DNA from: Clostridiales bacterium
Lineage (GTDB): Bacteria > Bacillota > Clostridia > Lachnospirales > Lachnospiraceae
Assembly: GCA_019423835.1 (NCBI GenBank)
Contig: JAHZAR010000086.1
Location: 1-11,128 of the forward strand
Reading direction: 5' to 3'
Length of the DNA: 11,128 nucleotides
Numbering within the stretch: position 1 is the stretch's first letter; each line of letters starts with the position of its first letter. Positions 1-6,938 of the stretch are shown here, piece after piece. Made by a program: the position numbers and the translations under genes. Below the pieces are notes generated by a model. The model ran no database searches. It saw only the letters and a program-made list of their open reading frames with translations, and was not told where the DNA came from.

Positions 1-398
1 AATCAGATGAGCAGTACGATATTGACGATATTATCCTGAGTGAGTATGGCACAACCGTAGTAGGCCTGGAGATGATGCGTTCCGTCAACGAGGAGAATGC
101 TGAGGAGACAAGGAAGATTCAGATTGTGAAATCTGCTATCAGCACCTTATCCTTCTCTGAGCTTGAGGCAATCACACATATTTTCGATGAACTGGAAGGC
201 AACGAGGGGATTCTGGTTGCCAGCAAGATTGCAGACAGAGTGGGAATTACAAGATCCGTAATTGTAAACGCACTGCGCAAGTTTGAGAGCGCCGGCGTTA
301 TTGAGTCTCGTTCTTCCGGAATGAAGGGAACCTACATCAAGGTGCTTAACGATGTTGTATTTGATGAGCTGAAAGCCCTGAAGGCTGAGAACAAGTAA
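1..398 (+). CDS. codY: CodY, GTP/branched-chain-amino-acid-sensing global repressor (C-terminal part)
   Basis: This is the last 131 residues of CodY; the gene enters from the left edge and its reading frame is already open at base 3, so the ATG at 72 is internal and not the start. CodY binds branched-chain amino acids and GTP through an N-terminal GAF domain, which lies outside the window, and represses nutrient-acquisition genes when cells are well fed. Visible here are the linker helix and the winged helix-turn-helix (about nt 219-320), with the very conserved run ASKIADRVGITRSVIVNALR and the following GMKGTYIKVLN wing. The HTH matches Bacillus CodY almost residue for residue, so identity is secure. 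It ends in a lysine-rich tail and a TAA stop, then converges on glmS across the hairpin at 444-502. Nothing is broken; only the 5' part is missing. Confidence 0.96.
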   Translation, partial: SDEQYDIDDIILSEYGTTVVGLEMMRSVNEENAEETRKIQIVKSAISTLSFSELEAITHIFDELEGNEGILVASKIADRVGITRSVIVNALRKFESAGVIESRSSGMKGTYIKVLNDVVFDELKALKAENK

Positions 399-443
399 AA
401 CCAGTTATTCATCAGTATTTGTTTTTTGAAAACCAGTTTCAGT

Positions 444-502
444 ATAAAGGCCCCGGATGGAGGCCGGACAATTTGCCGGCCGGATGCATCAGGGGCCTTT
501 AT
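444..502. terminator. Branched hairpin between convergent codY and glmS
   Basis: A perfect 11-bp outer stem (444-454 with 492-502, ATAAAGGCCCC) encloses two further short stems: GATG/CATC (456-459 with 487-490) and GGCCGG/CCGGCC (462-467 with 476-481). It sits between two genes that end toward each other, so a shared bidirectional terminator is the natural reading. The outer arms supply A/T-rich ends (CCTTTAT), but there is no long U-tract on the codY side, so efficiency is uncertain. On the glmS side the strand continues into TGGTTTTC. Confidence 0.6.
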
Positions 503-557
503 CTGTTCTGAAACCTGGCCGCAGCCTGGAAAGAATCCGCACAGAGTATCAGGAAAG

Positions 558-2396
558 CTACTCTACAGTCACGGATTTTGCCAGATTTCTGGGCTTATCT
601 ACATCAAGGCCTCTGCCGAGAGATACATAGTAGGCAAAGAGCTGCAGAGGGATGATCGCCAGAGAGTTGGTGAAATAGCGGTTCGTGTTTGGAATATGGA
701 TGGTATAGTCGGCAACCTGATCAATCGCAGTATTATCCTCATTGGCCAGGGCCATGACAAAAGCTCCTCTTGTCTTGACCTCCACGATATTGCTGGCTGT
801 CTTGGGATAGAGATGCGCCTGGGTCGCTAGGGCAACCACCAGGGTGCCGTCCTCAATCAGGGAGATGGTTCCGTGCTTCAGCTCCCCGGCGGCATAGGCC
901 TCGGAGTGAATGTAGGAGATCTCCTTTAATTTCAGTGATCCCTCCAGTGAAATGGCATAGTCGATTCCGCGGCCGATAAAGAAGATATGGTCTGCGGCCA
1001 GGTAGCGGTTGGCAAAGCGCTGAACCAGCTCTCTGTCCTTCAGAATCTCCTCCATCTGTTCCGGCAGCTTCAGGAGAGCATCAATGTAATCTGTGTATGC
1101 TTCGGAGGAGATGGTCTTTCTGACCTCGGCAAAGCGGAGAGCCAGGAGGTAAAAGGCGGCGAGCTGGGCGCTGTAGGCCTTGGTGGTTGCAACGGAGATT
1201 TCCGGGCCTGCCCAGGTGTACATGACATTGTCTGCCTCTCTGGCAATGGAGCTGCCTACCACATTGACAATTCCCAGGACGCGCTGCCCGTTTTCACGGG
1301 CCTCCCGGAGGGCGGCCAGAGAGTCGGCAGTTTCGCCGGACTGGCTTACAATGATAACAAGAGTTCCCTCCTCGAAGATGGGGTTGCGGTAGCGGAACTC
1401 AGAGGCCAGATCTACCTCTACCGGGATGCGGGAAATTCCCTCAAATACGTATTTGGCCGTGACGCCTGTGTGGTAGGCGGAGCCGCAGGCCACAATCATA
1501 ATTTTCCGGATGCGGGCGATTTCTTCGTCTGTCATGCCAAGTTCCTCAATGACCACTCTGCCGTCACGGATGCGGGGAGTCAGGGTATCGCGGACTGCCT
1601 TTGGCTGCTCATAGATTTCCTTCAGCATAAAATGCTCATAGCCGCCCTTTTCGGCTGCATCGATATCCCACTCAATCGTCACAGGATCCTTGGAGAGCTC
1701 CTCCTCATCCATGTTGAAAAAGCGGATGTTCTCTCTGGAGAGAACAGCGATCTCCTCATTTTCCATATAGTAGACGCTTCTGGTGTACTGAAGGATAGCC
1801 GGAACGTCGGAGGCGATGAAATTCCCCTCTTCACTGCCTCCCACAATCAGGGGGCTGTCTTTTCTGGCAGCAAAGATCTGTTCCGGAAAATCCCTGAACA
1901 GAATGCCCAGAGCATAGGAACCCTCCACTTTCTGCATTACTTTTGACAGGGCAGCCAGCGGGTTCCCTGCACATTTGCCCTTATAATAATAGTCGAGAAG
2001 GTGGGCCAGCACCTCTGTATCTGTTTCAGAGCGGAACTCATAGCCGCGTCCGATGAGGGTCTGCTTTAACTTGGCATAATTTTCGATAATTCCATTGTGT
2101 ACCACCACAATCGATCCGTCTCGGTTGAAATGAGGATGGGCATTTACATCGGAAGGGCTTCCGTGTGTGGCCCAGCGTGTGTGGCCGATGCCCGAAAAGC
2201 CGGGAAGCGTCTGGCCGTCATGAGTCAGTTCCCTTAATCGGTTTAAACGGCCTGTCACCTTTTCCATTGTAATCTGTTTCCCGTCATAGACGGCAATGCC
2301 TGCCGAATCATAACCTCTGTATTCCAGCTTGGAAAGTCCGTTCAATAAAATAGGAGCGGCAGGTCTGCTGCCGATATATCCAACGATTCCGCACAT
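558..2396 (-). CDS. glmS: Glutamine--fructose-6-phosphate aminotransferase (isomerizing), GlmS
   Basis: GlmS makes glucosamine-6-phosphate from fructose-6-phosphate and glutamine, the first committed step toward UDP-GlcNAc for peptidoglycan and surface polysaccharides. The 612-residue protein has the full family length. It begins MCGIVGYIG, where Cys2 becomes the N-terminal nucleophile of the class-II glutaminase domain (about 1-220; GHTRWATHG and FRSETDTEV motifs are present). Two SIS sugar-isomerase domains follow (about 285-430 and 455-600), with VACGSAYHTG, SQSGETADS and the KLKEISYIHSEAYAAGELKHG region. It ends in the diagnostic DKPRNLAKSVTVE tail. The start has an AAAGGGG Shine-Dalgarno-like sequence upstream on the minus strand. 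It is monocistronic here, with its own promoter (2548-2575) and a structured leader. No key residue is missing. Confidence 0.98.
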   Translation of the reverse strand: MCGIVGYIGSRPAAPILLNGLSKLEYRGYDSAGIAVYDGKQITMEKVTGRLNRLRELTHDGQTLPGFSGIGHTRWATHGSPSDVNAHPHFNRDGSIVVVHNGIIENYAKLKQTLIGRGYEFRSETDTEVLAHLLDYYYKGKCAGNPLAALSKVMQKVEGSYALGILFRDFPEQIFAARKDSPLIVGGSEEGNFIASDVPAILQYTRSVYYMENEEIAVLSRENIRFFNMDEEELSKDPVTIEWDIDAAEKGGYEHFMLKEIYEQPKAVRDTLTPRIRDGRVVIEELGMTDEEIARIRKIMIVACGSAYHTGVTAKYVFEGISRIPVEVDLASEFRYRNPIFEEGTLVIIVSQSGETADSLAALREARENGQRVLGIVNVVGSSIAREADNVMYTWAGPEISVATTKAYSAQLAAFYLLALRFAEVRKTISSEAYTDYIDALLKLPEQMEEILKDRELVQRFANRYLAADHIFFIGRGIDYAISLEGSLKLKEISYIHSEAYAAGELKHGTISLIEDGTLVVALATQAHLYPKTASNIVEVKTRGAFVMALANEDNTAIDQVADYTIHIPNTNRYFTNSLAIIPLQLFAYYVSLGRGLDVDKPRNLAKSVTVE

Positions 2397-2547
2397 AGTT
2401 TCAATACCCCTTTTCCAATATTAATCATTTCACAGTCTGTCGGTTCCTGTCTGAACGAAAACAGGCAGTGCCATCCGCAAGAGCCCGGACAGTACAGCCT
2501 GGATGGCCGGACTGTGCATCACCGGCTGTGCGCCTCTCTGGTAACAG
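2397..2547 (-). other. Structured 5' leader of glmS
   Basis: About 145 nt separate the predicted glmS start of transcription (near 2541) from its ATG, long for an ordinary 5' UTR. Two pairings are visible: a perfect 7-bp stem between 2470-2476 and 2501-2507, and a 6-bp stem between 2494-2499 and 2524-2529. They cannot nest, so they are alternatives or a pseudoknot. A further small hairpin joins CCTGT and ACAGG near 2446-2465. I looked for the glmS ribozyme core (AGCGCC cleavage site, GACGAGG, CGGCGG) and did not find it. Function is unassigned; the rest of the 2397-2787 gap holds the two divergent promoters and the two candidate operators listed separately. Confidence 0.4.
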
Positions 2548-2575
2548 ATTATAGGAGAATCACTTTTAGTGTCAA
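2548..2575 (-). promoter_or_regulatory. Consensus sigma-A promoter of glmS
   Basis: Read on the minus strand: TTGACA (2575-2570), a 16-nt spacer, then TATAAT (2553-2548). Both hexamers are perfect. It points toward glmS and gives a leader of about 145 nt. Confidence 0.85.
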
Positions 2576-2576
2576 T

Positions 2577-2591
2577 GAATTTCAGAAAATA
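2577..2591. promoter_or_regulatory. Candidate CodY box upstream of the glmS promoter
   Basis: The stretch GAATTTCAGAAAATA matches 12 of 15 positions of the published CodY consensus AATTTTCWGAAAATT. It abuts the upstream edge of the glmS -35 hexamer. The match is by eye in AT-rich DNA, so chance occurrence is possible. Confidence 0.3.
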
Positions 2592-2708
2592 TTAAGAAAG
2601 TTAAACAAATTTTTTGCAGCGTTTCTCTGAAAGATGAGAAATCAGCCGGACTTTGCCGATGAAGTATTATACTTTTACAGAGTCAGCCAGAAATTGTTGC
2701 TTTACTCC

Positions 2709-2737
2709 TTGACAAATGCTGGAAATCAGTGTAAGAT
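2709..2737 (+). promoter_or_regulatory. Promoter of the rubrerythrin gene
   Basis: TTGACA (2709-2714), a 17-nt spacer and TAAGAT (2732-2737) form a good sigma-A promoter with transcription expected to start near 2744, about 45 nt before the rubrerythrin ATG. Confidence 0.75.
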
Positions 2738-2742
2738 AAAAA

Positions 2743-2757
2743 CAGTAATAATTACTG
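2743..2757. promoter_or_regulatory. 7-1-7 inverted repeat at the rubrerythrin start site (Fur/PerR-type operator candidate)
   Basis: CAGTAAT-A-ATTACTG is a perfect 15-bp dyad with the 7-1-7 spacing and the TAATNATTA core shared by Fur and PerR boxes. It covers the predicted +1 region, where a bound repressor would block transcription. The outer bases differ from the textbook PerR box (TTATAAT-N-ATTATAA), so which regulator binds is inference. Confidence 0.45.
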
Positions 2758-2787
2758 ATATAAAACATTTTAAATGGAGGGATTACC

Positions 2788-3321
2788 ATGGAATTAAAGG
2801 GAAGCAAGACAGAACAGAACTTACAGACTGCATTTGCAGGCGAGTCACAGGCAAGGAACAAATATACATATTTTGCAAGTGTCGCAAAGAAAGAGGGCTA
2901 TGAGCAGATTGCAGCCATCTTTGAGCAGACAGCGAACAATGAGAAGGAGCATGCGAAGATGTGGTTCAAGGAGCTCCACGGAATCGGCTCCACACCAGAG
3001 AACTTAAAGTCAGCTGCTGAGGGGGAGAACTATGAGTGGACAGATATGTATGCAACCTTTGCCAAGGAGGCAGAGGAAGAGGGCTTTACAGCTCTGGCAG
3101 CCAAGTTCAGAATGGTGGCTGACATTGAGAAGACCCATGAGGAAAGATACTTAAAGCTCCTTCACAATGTGGAAATGCAGAAGGTATTTGAAAAGTCCGA
3201 GGAGACCATGTGGGAGTGCAGAAACTGCGGCCACCTTGTGATCGGAAAGAAAGCTCCGGAAGTATGTCCGGTATGTGCTCATCCGCAGAGCTTCTTTGAG
3301 GTGCGCAAGGAGAACTACTAA
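2788..3321 (+). CDS. rbr: Rubrerythrin (ferritin-like diiron domain plus rubredoxin domain)
   Basis: Rubrerythrins are cytoplasmic NADH-linked peroxidases that detoxify hydrogen peroxide in anaerobes. Residues 1-135 form the four-helix diiron domain with the expected ligands: Glu19 (FAGES), Glu52 and His55 (EKEH), a glutamate pair around 94-97 (KEAEEEG), and Glu114 and His117 (EKTH). Residues 142-172 are a rubredoxin-type Fe(Cys)4 domain with Cys144/147 and Cys160/163 (CRNCG and CPVC). The length of 177 residues is normal for the short clostridial form. The start follows GGAGG at 2776-2780 with 7-nt spacing. It has its own promoter and a candidate PerR-type operator and appears monocistronic. 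No obvious electron-transfer partner is adjacent. Confidence 0.96.
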   Translation: MELKGSKTEQNLQTAFAGESQARNKYTYFASVAKKEGYEQIAAIFEQTANNEKEHAKMWFKELHGIGSTPENLKSAAEGENYEWTDMYATFAKEAEEEGFTALAAKFRMVADIEKTHEERYLKLLHNVEMQKVFEKSEETMWECRNCGHLVIGKKAPEVCPVCAHPQSFFEVRKENY

Positions 3322-3411
3322 AAAGTCAGGAACGGAAGCCCAGGGTGCCAGAGGATTTTTTCTTCCGTCTGCTGAGCGGCTGGAAAAAAATTTATGAAAA
3401 TAAAAAAACAG

Positions 3412-3440
3412 TTGACAAATCGGACGGAAGGGATTAAGAT
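3412..3440 (+). promoter_or_regulatory. Promoter of the methionine-uptake operon
   Basis: TTGACA (3412-3417), a 17-nt spacer and TAAGAT (3435-3440). It is the same hexamer pair as the rubrerythrin promoter. It places the start of the T-box leader near 3447. Confidence 0.8.
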
Positions 3441-3446
3441 AATCAC

Positions 3447-3790
3447 AACTTAAGCAGGAAACTGCAGTTGAAAAAGAAAATTTGTAAAAGATTTTAAAAA
3501 GAGAATCCATAGAAAAGGCAGTGAAGAGAAGAGTAGCAGGCTGATGCTTTTACAGAGAGTTCCTATATGGTGGGAGGGAATAAAGACAGGCATGTGAAGA
3601 TGGTCTTAGAGCCGCACGGTCGAAGATTTTAGACCGCGACGGGAGCGCCCGTTACAGCGACTGAGTATAATCCGTTACGGCGGACGTACTTGTTAAGGCC
3701 TGGTTGCGTGAGCAGCAGGTAAAATTAGGTGGTACCACGGGAGCAGCTGTCCCCGTCCTGATAGTTCTGTCAGGACGGGGGCTTTTTATT
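3447..3790 (+). promoter_or_regulatory. T-box riboswitch, probable methionine (AUG) specifier
   Basis: T-box leaders read the charging state of one tRNA: the anticodon pairs with a specifier codon in Stem I, and the uncharged acceptor end pairs with the T-box bulge to stabilise an antiterminator. The conserved T-box AGGTGGTACCACGG is at 3727-3740; its UGGU (3730-3733) would pair with an ACCA end, as expected for an A discriminator. Stem I features include GAAGAGTAGC (near 3525), AGAGAG (3554-3559) and GGTG (3569-3572). In GAAGATGGTCTT the AUG at 3600-3602 stands one base before the UCUU that closes the specifier loop, as in the glyQS leader, so the specifier is read as Met. Small helices follow at 3617-3636, 3639-3652 and 3671-3684. 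The genes downstream are methionine transporters, which agrees. Confidence 0.9.
3751..3790 (+). terminator. T-box-controlled intrinsic terminator
   Basis: A perfect 11-bp stem (CCCCGTCCTGA at 3751-3761 with 3770-3780) with an 8-nt loop is followed by GCTTTTTATTTT. It is the off-state structure of the methionine T-box. Its U-tract is itself the left arm of the next hairpin. Confidence 0.92.
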
Positions 3791-3831
3791 TTCCTGGAAA
3801 TCTGCCGGATTTCCAGGAAAATAAAAAGCCC
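3779..3831. repeat. 24-bp perfect inverted repeat directly after the T-box terminator
   Basis: Bases 3779-3802 are the exact reverse complement of 3808-3831, with only a 5-nt loop (TGCCG). The left arm contains the U-tract of the T-box terminator, so the right arm is an A-rich mirror of it. No U-tract follows the right arm on the plus strand, so this is not a second conventional terminator for the operon. Possible roles are a stabilising 5' hairpin on the read-through mRNA or a terminator for antisense transcription from the metN side. Its origin looks like a palindromic duplication. Confidence 0.85.
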
Positions 3832-3841
3832 TGCCGGGCCG

Positions 3842-3874
3842 GAACGCACTGCGGCAAAGAAAAAGCCGGCGTTC
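3842..3874 (+). other. Hairpin upstream of the metN ribosome binding site
   Basis: GAACGC (3842-3847) pairs with GCGTTC (3869-3874), and CGGC (3852-3855) with GCCG (3865-3868), around an A-rich loop. It ends about 33 nt before the AGGAAAGGA that serves metN. Function is unknown. Confidence 0.4.
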
Positions 3875-3924
3875 AGGGGGGACAGGCGCAAAGATTTGTT
3901 TGAGACAGGAAAGGATGAGAACGA

Positions 3925-4956
3925 ATGATTCGGTTAGAGCATGTCAGCAAGACCTTTACCGCGTCGGCAGGCGACGTTCATGCGGTAAAGGATGTGAATC
4001 TTCAGATAGAGGAGGGAGAGATCTTCGGCATTATCGGTTTTTCGGGGGCAGGAAAATCGACGTTAGTGCGGTGCATCAATCTGCTTGAGCGCCCGACTCA
4101 GGGCAGGGTGTTTGTGGACGGTGAGGAGCTGACAGCTATGGATTTAAAGCGCCTGCGGCAGGTAAGGAGAAAAATCGGAATGATCTTCCAGCATTTCAAT
4201 CTCCTGCGCAGCAGAACGGTTTACCAGAATATCGCATTTCCCCTGAAAAAGAGCGATCTTTCCAGAGCACAGAAGGATAAGAAGATTTCAGAGCTCCTGG
4301 AGCTGGTGGGACTTTCCGACAAGCGTGACGCCTATCCGTCCCAGCTTTCGGGAGGGCAGAAACAGAGGGTGGCTATTGCCAGAGCTCTGGCTAACGATCC
4401 GAAGGTGCTTTTGTGTGACGAGGCTACCAGCGCCCTGGACCCACAGACGACCCAGTCGATTTTAAAACTGTTAAAGCAGGTTAATGAAACACTCGGAATC
4501 ACCATCGTTCTTATCACCCATGAGATGGCCGTGGTGAAGGACATCTGCGACCGGGTGGCTGTGATGGAGAGAGGCTCTGTGGTGGAGGAAGGAGATACGG
4601 TTTCCGTGTTCAGCCATCCCAAAGAGGAGATGACGAAAAATTTCATCGACACGGCAAACAGCCTCTCAAAGATCCATGAGCTGATTGCGGAGGGACATAG
4701 CCTGACAGAGCTTAAACCGGGAGATAAGATGGTGCTCCTGACATACTCCGGCGGGAATGCAGGGGAACCGCTCATCTCGGCGATTTCCAGCAAATTTGGG
4801 GTGAGCGCCAACATCATTTACGGAAATATTGATTATCTGAAGGGAAAGCCTCTCGGAAAGCTGGTTGTCACCCTGTCAGGTGAGGCTCCGTCCATGGAGG
4901 ATGCCATCGCCTATATTCGCTCCCTGGGAGTAGAAATGGAGGTCATTAAGGAATGA
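3925..4956 (+). CDS. metN: Methionine ABC transporter ATP-binding protein MetN
   Basis: MetN is the ATPase of the D/L-methionine importer MetNIQ and works as a dimer on the inner face of the membrane. Seen in order: Walker A GFSGAGKST (38-46), Q-loop glutamine 89 (IFQHF), signature LSGGQ (141-145), Walker B VLLCDE (161-166), D-loop SALD and switch His199 (ITHE). The last about 80 residues (from TELKPGD) form the ferredoxin-like NIL domain found in MetN; in E. coli this domain binds methionine and shuts the transporter down (transinhibition). The length of 343 residues is typical. The start follows AGGAAAGGA at 3907-3915. The stop overlaps the metI start (ATGA), implying translational coupling. 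Methionine as substrate is supported by the NIL domain and the Met-type T-box upstream. Confidence 0.95.
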   Translation: MIRLEHVSKTFTASAGDVHAVKDVNLQIEEGEIFGIIGFSGAGKSTLVRCINLLERPTQGRVFVDGEELTAMDLKRLRQVRRKIGMIFQHFNLLRSRTVYQNIAFPLKKSDLSRAQKDKKISELLELVGLSDKRDAYPSQLSGGQKQRVAIARALANDPKVLLCDEATSALDPQTTQSILKLLKQVNETLGITIVLITHEMAVVKDICDRVAVMERGSVVEEGDTVSVFSHPKEEMTKNFIDTANSLSKIHELIAEGHSLTELKPGDKMVLLTYSGGNAGEPLISAISSKFGVSANIIYGNIDYLKGKPLGKLVVTLSGEAPSMEDAIAYIRSLGVEMEVIKE

Positions 4957-5630
4957 GTTTTATTTATACCATAGCGCCCCATCTGGAAACACTGGGAGGG
5001 GAGCTGATTACGAGTCTGTTTCAGACATTTCAGATGATTCTGATATCGGGGGTGATTGCCTTCTTTCTGGGAATCTTCTTCGGCGTGCTCCTAATCGCCA
5101 CAAGGAGGGGAGGAATCATGCAGAATATCGTGCTGTACCGGATCATCGACAAGGCGATAGACGTCATCCGTTCCATCCCATTCATCATCCTGATGGTGCT
5201 GTTAATTCCGGTGAGCCGGGCAATTGTGGGAACCGGTTCAGGAGTGAGAGGGGCCTATGTGGCGCTGATTGTGGGGACTGTCCCCTTCTTTGCAAGGCAG
5301 ATCGAGTCTGTCCTCGCCGATGTGGATCGGGGGCTTATTGAGGCCAGTGAGGCCATGGGATTTTCCCCGGTGGAGATGATTTTCAGCGTTTACTTAAAGG
5401 AGAGTATTCCCGGAATTACCCGTGTGACCATGATTACCTTTGTCAGTCTGGTGGGAATCACGGCTATGGCCGGAGCTATCGGAGCCGGCGGCCTGGGAGA
5501 CTTCGCCATCCGCTACGGCTATCAGATGGGATATACGGACATGAGCTGGGTGACAGTGATTATCATTCTCATTATCATCAGCGTGATTCAGTTTGTGGGA
5601 AATGTGGTAATCAGGAAAACCACCCACTAG
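4953..5630 (+). CDS. metI: Methionine ABC transporter permease MetI
   Basis: MetI is the membrane permease of MetNIQ; two copies form the channel. The 225-residue protein shows about five hydrophobic segments: roughly 20-48, 70-88, 98-115, 155-180 and 198-218. The cytoplasmic EAA loop that docks on MetN is at about 130-150 (EASEAMGFSPVEMIF), with the required glycine. Length and segment number match the MetI family. It overlaps metN by four bases, so the two subunits are probably made in coupled amounts. A 100-nt gap with no clear terminator leads to metQ. Confidence 0.94.
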   Translation: MSFIYTIAPHLETLGGELITSLFQTFQMILISGVIAFFLGIFFGVLLIATRRGGIMQNIVLYRIIDKAIDVIRSIPFIILMVLLIPVSRAIVGTGSGVRGAYVALIVGTVPFFARQIESVLADVDRGLIEASEAMGFSPVEMIFSVYLKESIPGITRVTMITFVSLVGITAMAGAIGAGGLGDFAIRYGYQMGYTDMSWVTVIIILIIISVIQFVGNVVIRKTTH

Positions 5631-5730
5631 GACAGGGACATTAGGATTTTTCCTTCCGTTTTTTTAGAAAAGTTCAAAAAAGGCGGGAGAGGAGATAAAG
5701 AAAATCAGAGAAGAGAAAAGGAGAATGATT

Positions 5731-6690
5731 ATGAAAAAAACATGGAAAAAGACAGCAGCGGTACTGACAGCGGCGGCAGCGGCATTTGCTCTTTACGGAT
5801 GCTCCGGAAGCGGAAGCGCGGACACGGAGACGAAAGCGTCTGGGAGCGCACAGGCAGAGAAGAGCGCAGAAGAGCCTACCGTTGTGGAGATCGGCGTGGT
5901 TGGCGAGTATAATGCCCAGTGGGATACAGTCAATGAGCTTCTGGCACCCGAGAATATCCAGGTGAAGCTGGTGAAGTTCACAGACTATGCAGCCCCGAAC
6001 CGGGCGCTCTCTGACGGAGAGATCGACCTGAATGCTTTCCAGACCAAGACCTATCTGGAAACAGATATGGCTCAGAAGGGATACGATCTGACGGCAATCG
6101 GAGATACCATCATCGCTCCGCTGGCAATCTATAATAATAAAGATAAGATTTCCTCCATCGAGGATATCAAGGACGGCGATACCATTGCCATTCCCAATGA
6201 CCTGACAAACGGAGGAAGAGCTTTAAAGCTCCTGGAGCAGGCCGGGCTCATCGAGTGCGATCCGGAGAAAGGCTTTGTTCCCACAAAGGCGGATATCACA
6301 AAGTACAACGTGCAGATTGAGATCATGGAGGCCGAGTCTGCCACGCTTGCCAATATCCTTCCGGACTGCGCTGCAGCCATCATCAACGGCGGAAACGCCT
6401 ACACAGCAGGGCTGAACCCGACCACAGATGCCATCTTCACAGAGGACGTAAATCCTGAGACAAACGCACAGGTTCCGGAGTTAGTGAACATTATCGCAGC
6501 CCGCACCGAGGACAAGGACAATGAAGTTTACAAAAAGATCGTGGAGGCTTACCAGACCCCTGAGGTAGAGAAGACCATCGAGGAGGCGTACCAGGGAGCA
6601 TTCCTGTGCGCATGGGAGGGCGCCGGTGAGGCTGATGCCTCTGAAGCCGGTGAAGCTGAGAGCGCTGAGACAGAGACATCAGCAGAGTAA
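5731..6690 (+). CDS. metQ: Methionine-binding lipoprotein MetQ (NlpA family)
   Basis: MetQ captures methionine outside the membrane and delivers it to MetNI. I chose the ATG at 5731 because GGAG at 5720-5723 lies 7 nt upstream; the in-frame ATG at 5725 would leave only 1 nt. The N-terminus MKKTWKK, an Ala-rich hydrophobic stretch and lipobox LYGC (Cys24) mark a lipoprotein signal peptide. A Ser/Glu/Thr-rich linker follows, then the NlpA fold (about 50-290) with EIGVVGEYNAQWD, DLNAFQTKTYLE, IAIPNDLTNGGRAL and AAIINGGNAY. Many relatives have His after the FQ of that second motif; here it is Thr. The protein ends in an unusual acidic tail with an 8-residue repeat (AGEADASE, AGEAESAE) beyond the usual C-terminus. 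Confidence 0.92.
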   Translation: MKKTWKKTAAVLTAAAAAFALYGCSGSGSADTETKASGSAQAEKSAEEPTVVEIGVVGEYNAQWDTVNELLAPENIQVKLVKFTDYAAPNRALSDGEIDLNAFQTKTYLETDMAQKGYDLTAIGDTIIAPLAIYNNKDKISSIEDIKDGDTIAIPNDLTNGGRALKLLEQAGLIECDPEKGFVPTKADITKYNVQIEIMEAESATLANILPDCAAAIINGGNAYTAGLNPTTDAIFTEDVNPETNAQVPELVNIIAARTEDKDNEVYKKIVEAYQTPEVEKTIEEAYQGAFLCAWEGAGEADASEAGEAESAETETSAE

Positions 6691-6743
6691 TTATTATATT
6701 AAGAAGCAAGAAAAAAGATTTTCAGAAGATAGATTTTTAACAG

Positions 6744-6773
6744 GAGGCAGATGAGAGCAGTTTCATCTGCCTC
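6744..6773 (+). terminator. Strong hairpin after metQ (weak or partial terminator, or mRNA processing site)
   Basis: A perfect 11-bp stem GAGGCAGATGA / TCATCTGCCTC (6744-6754 with 6763-6773) with an 8-nt loop. Flanking CAG/CTG and TTTTT/AAAAA can extend it. The plus-strand side is followed by TCTCTGAAAAAA, not by U residues, so full termination is doubtful. It may lower expression of the M20 gene relative to metNIQ. Confidence 0.45.
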
Positions 6774-6853
6774 TCTCTGAAAAAAGGCGAAGCAGACTGA
6801 TAAGGCGAAGAAAGAGTACAGAGCCGAAAAGGCAGAGGCAGCCAAAAAGAGCA

Positions 6854-6886
6854 GGCTGCCTGCAGAAGAAAAACTGCAGGCCAGCC
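6854..6886 (+). other. Hairpin in the leader of the M20 amidohydrolase gene
   Basis: CCTGCAG (6859-6865) pairs with CTGCAGG (6874-6880) around an A-rich 8-nt loop. GGCTG and CAGCC extend the stem past a single bulged C (6881), to about 12 bp in all. It lies about 40 nt upstream of the GGAGG that serves the next gene. The surrounding 6781-6902 is purine-rich and has no gene I can support. Confidence 0.4.
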
Positions 6887-6938
6887 GGAAAACAGAAGGA
6901 AAATGGAAGGAAAACAGCCTGAAATGGAGGGAAAGACA

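Noticed and set aside
397..445. Near-direct repeat AAAACCAGTT...CAGTAT after codY (397-418 and 429-445)
   Set aside because: Short, AT-rich and without any link to a regulatory structure.
987..1946. Long plus-strand open frame inside glmS
   Set aside because: It is antisense to a fully conserved glmS and resembles no known protein.
2397..2640. glmS ribozyme upstream of glmS
   Set aside because: The conserved cleavage-site and core sequences (AGCGCC, GACGAGG, CGGCGG) are not present on the minus strand.
3332..3368. Rubrerythrin terminator (ACGGAAG / CTTCCGT)
   Set aside because: Only a 7-bp stem with a 23-nt loop and no U-tract after it; no convincing terminator is seen after this gene.
6781..6902. 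Open, K/E/A-rich reading frame between metQ and the M20 gene
   Set aside because: No start codon or ribosome binding site; the open frame follows from purine-rich composition and a hairpin.
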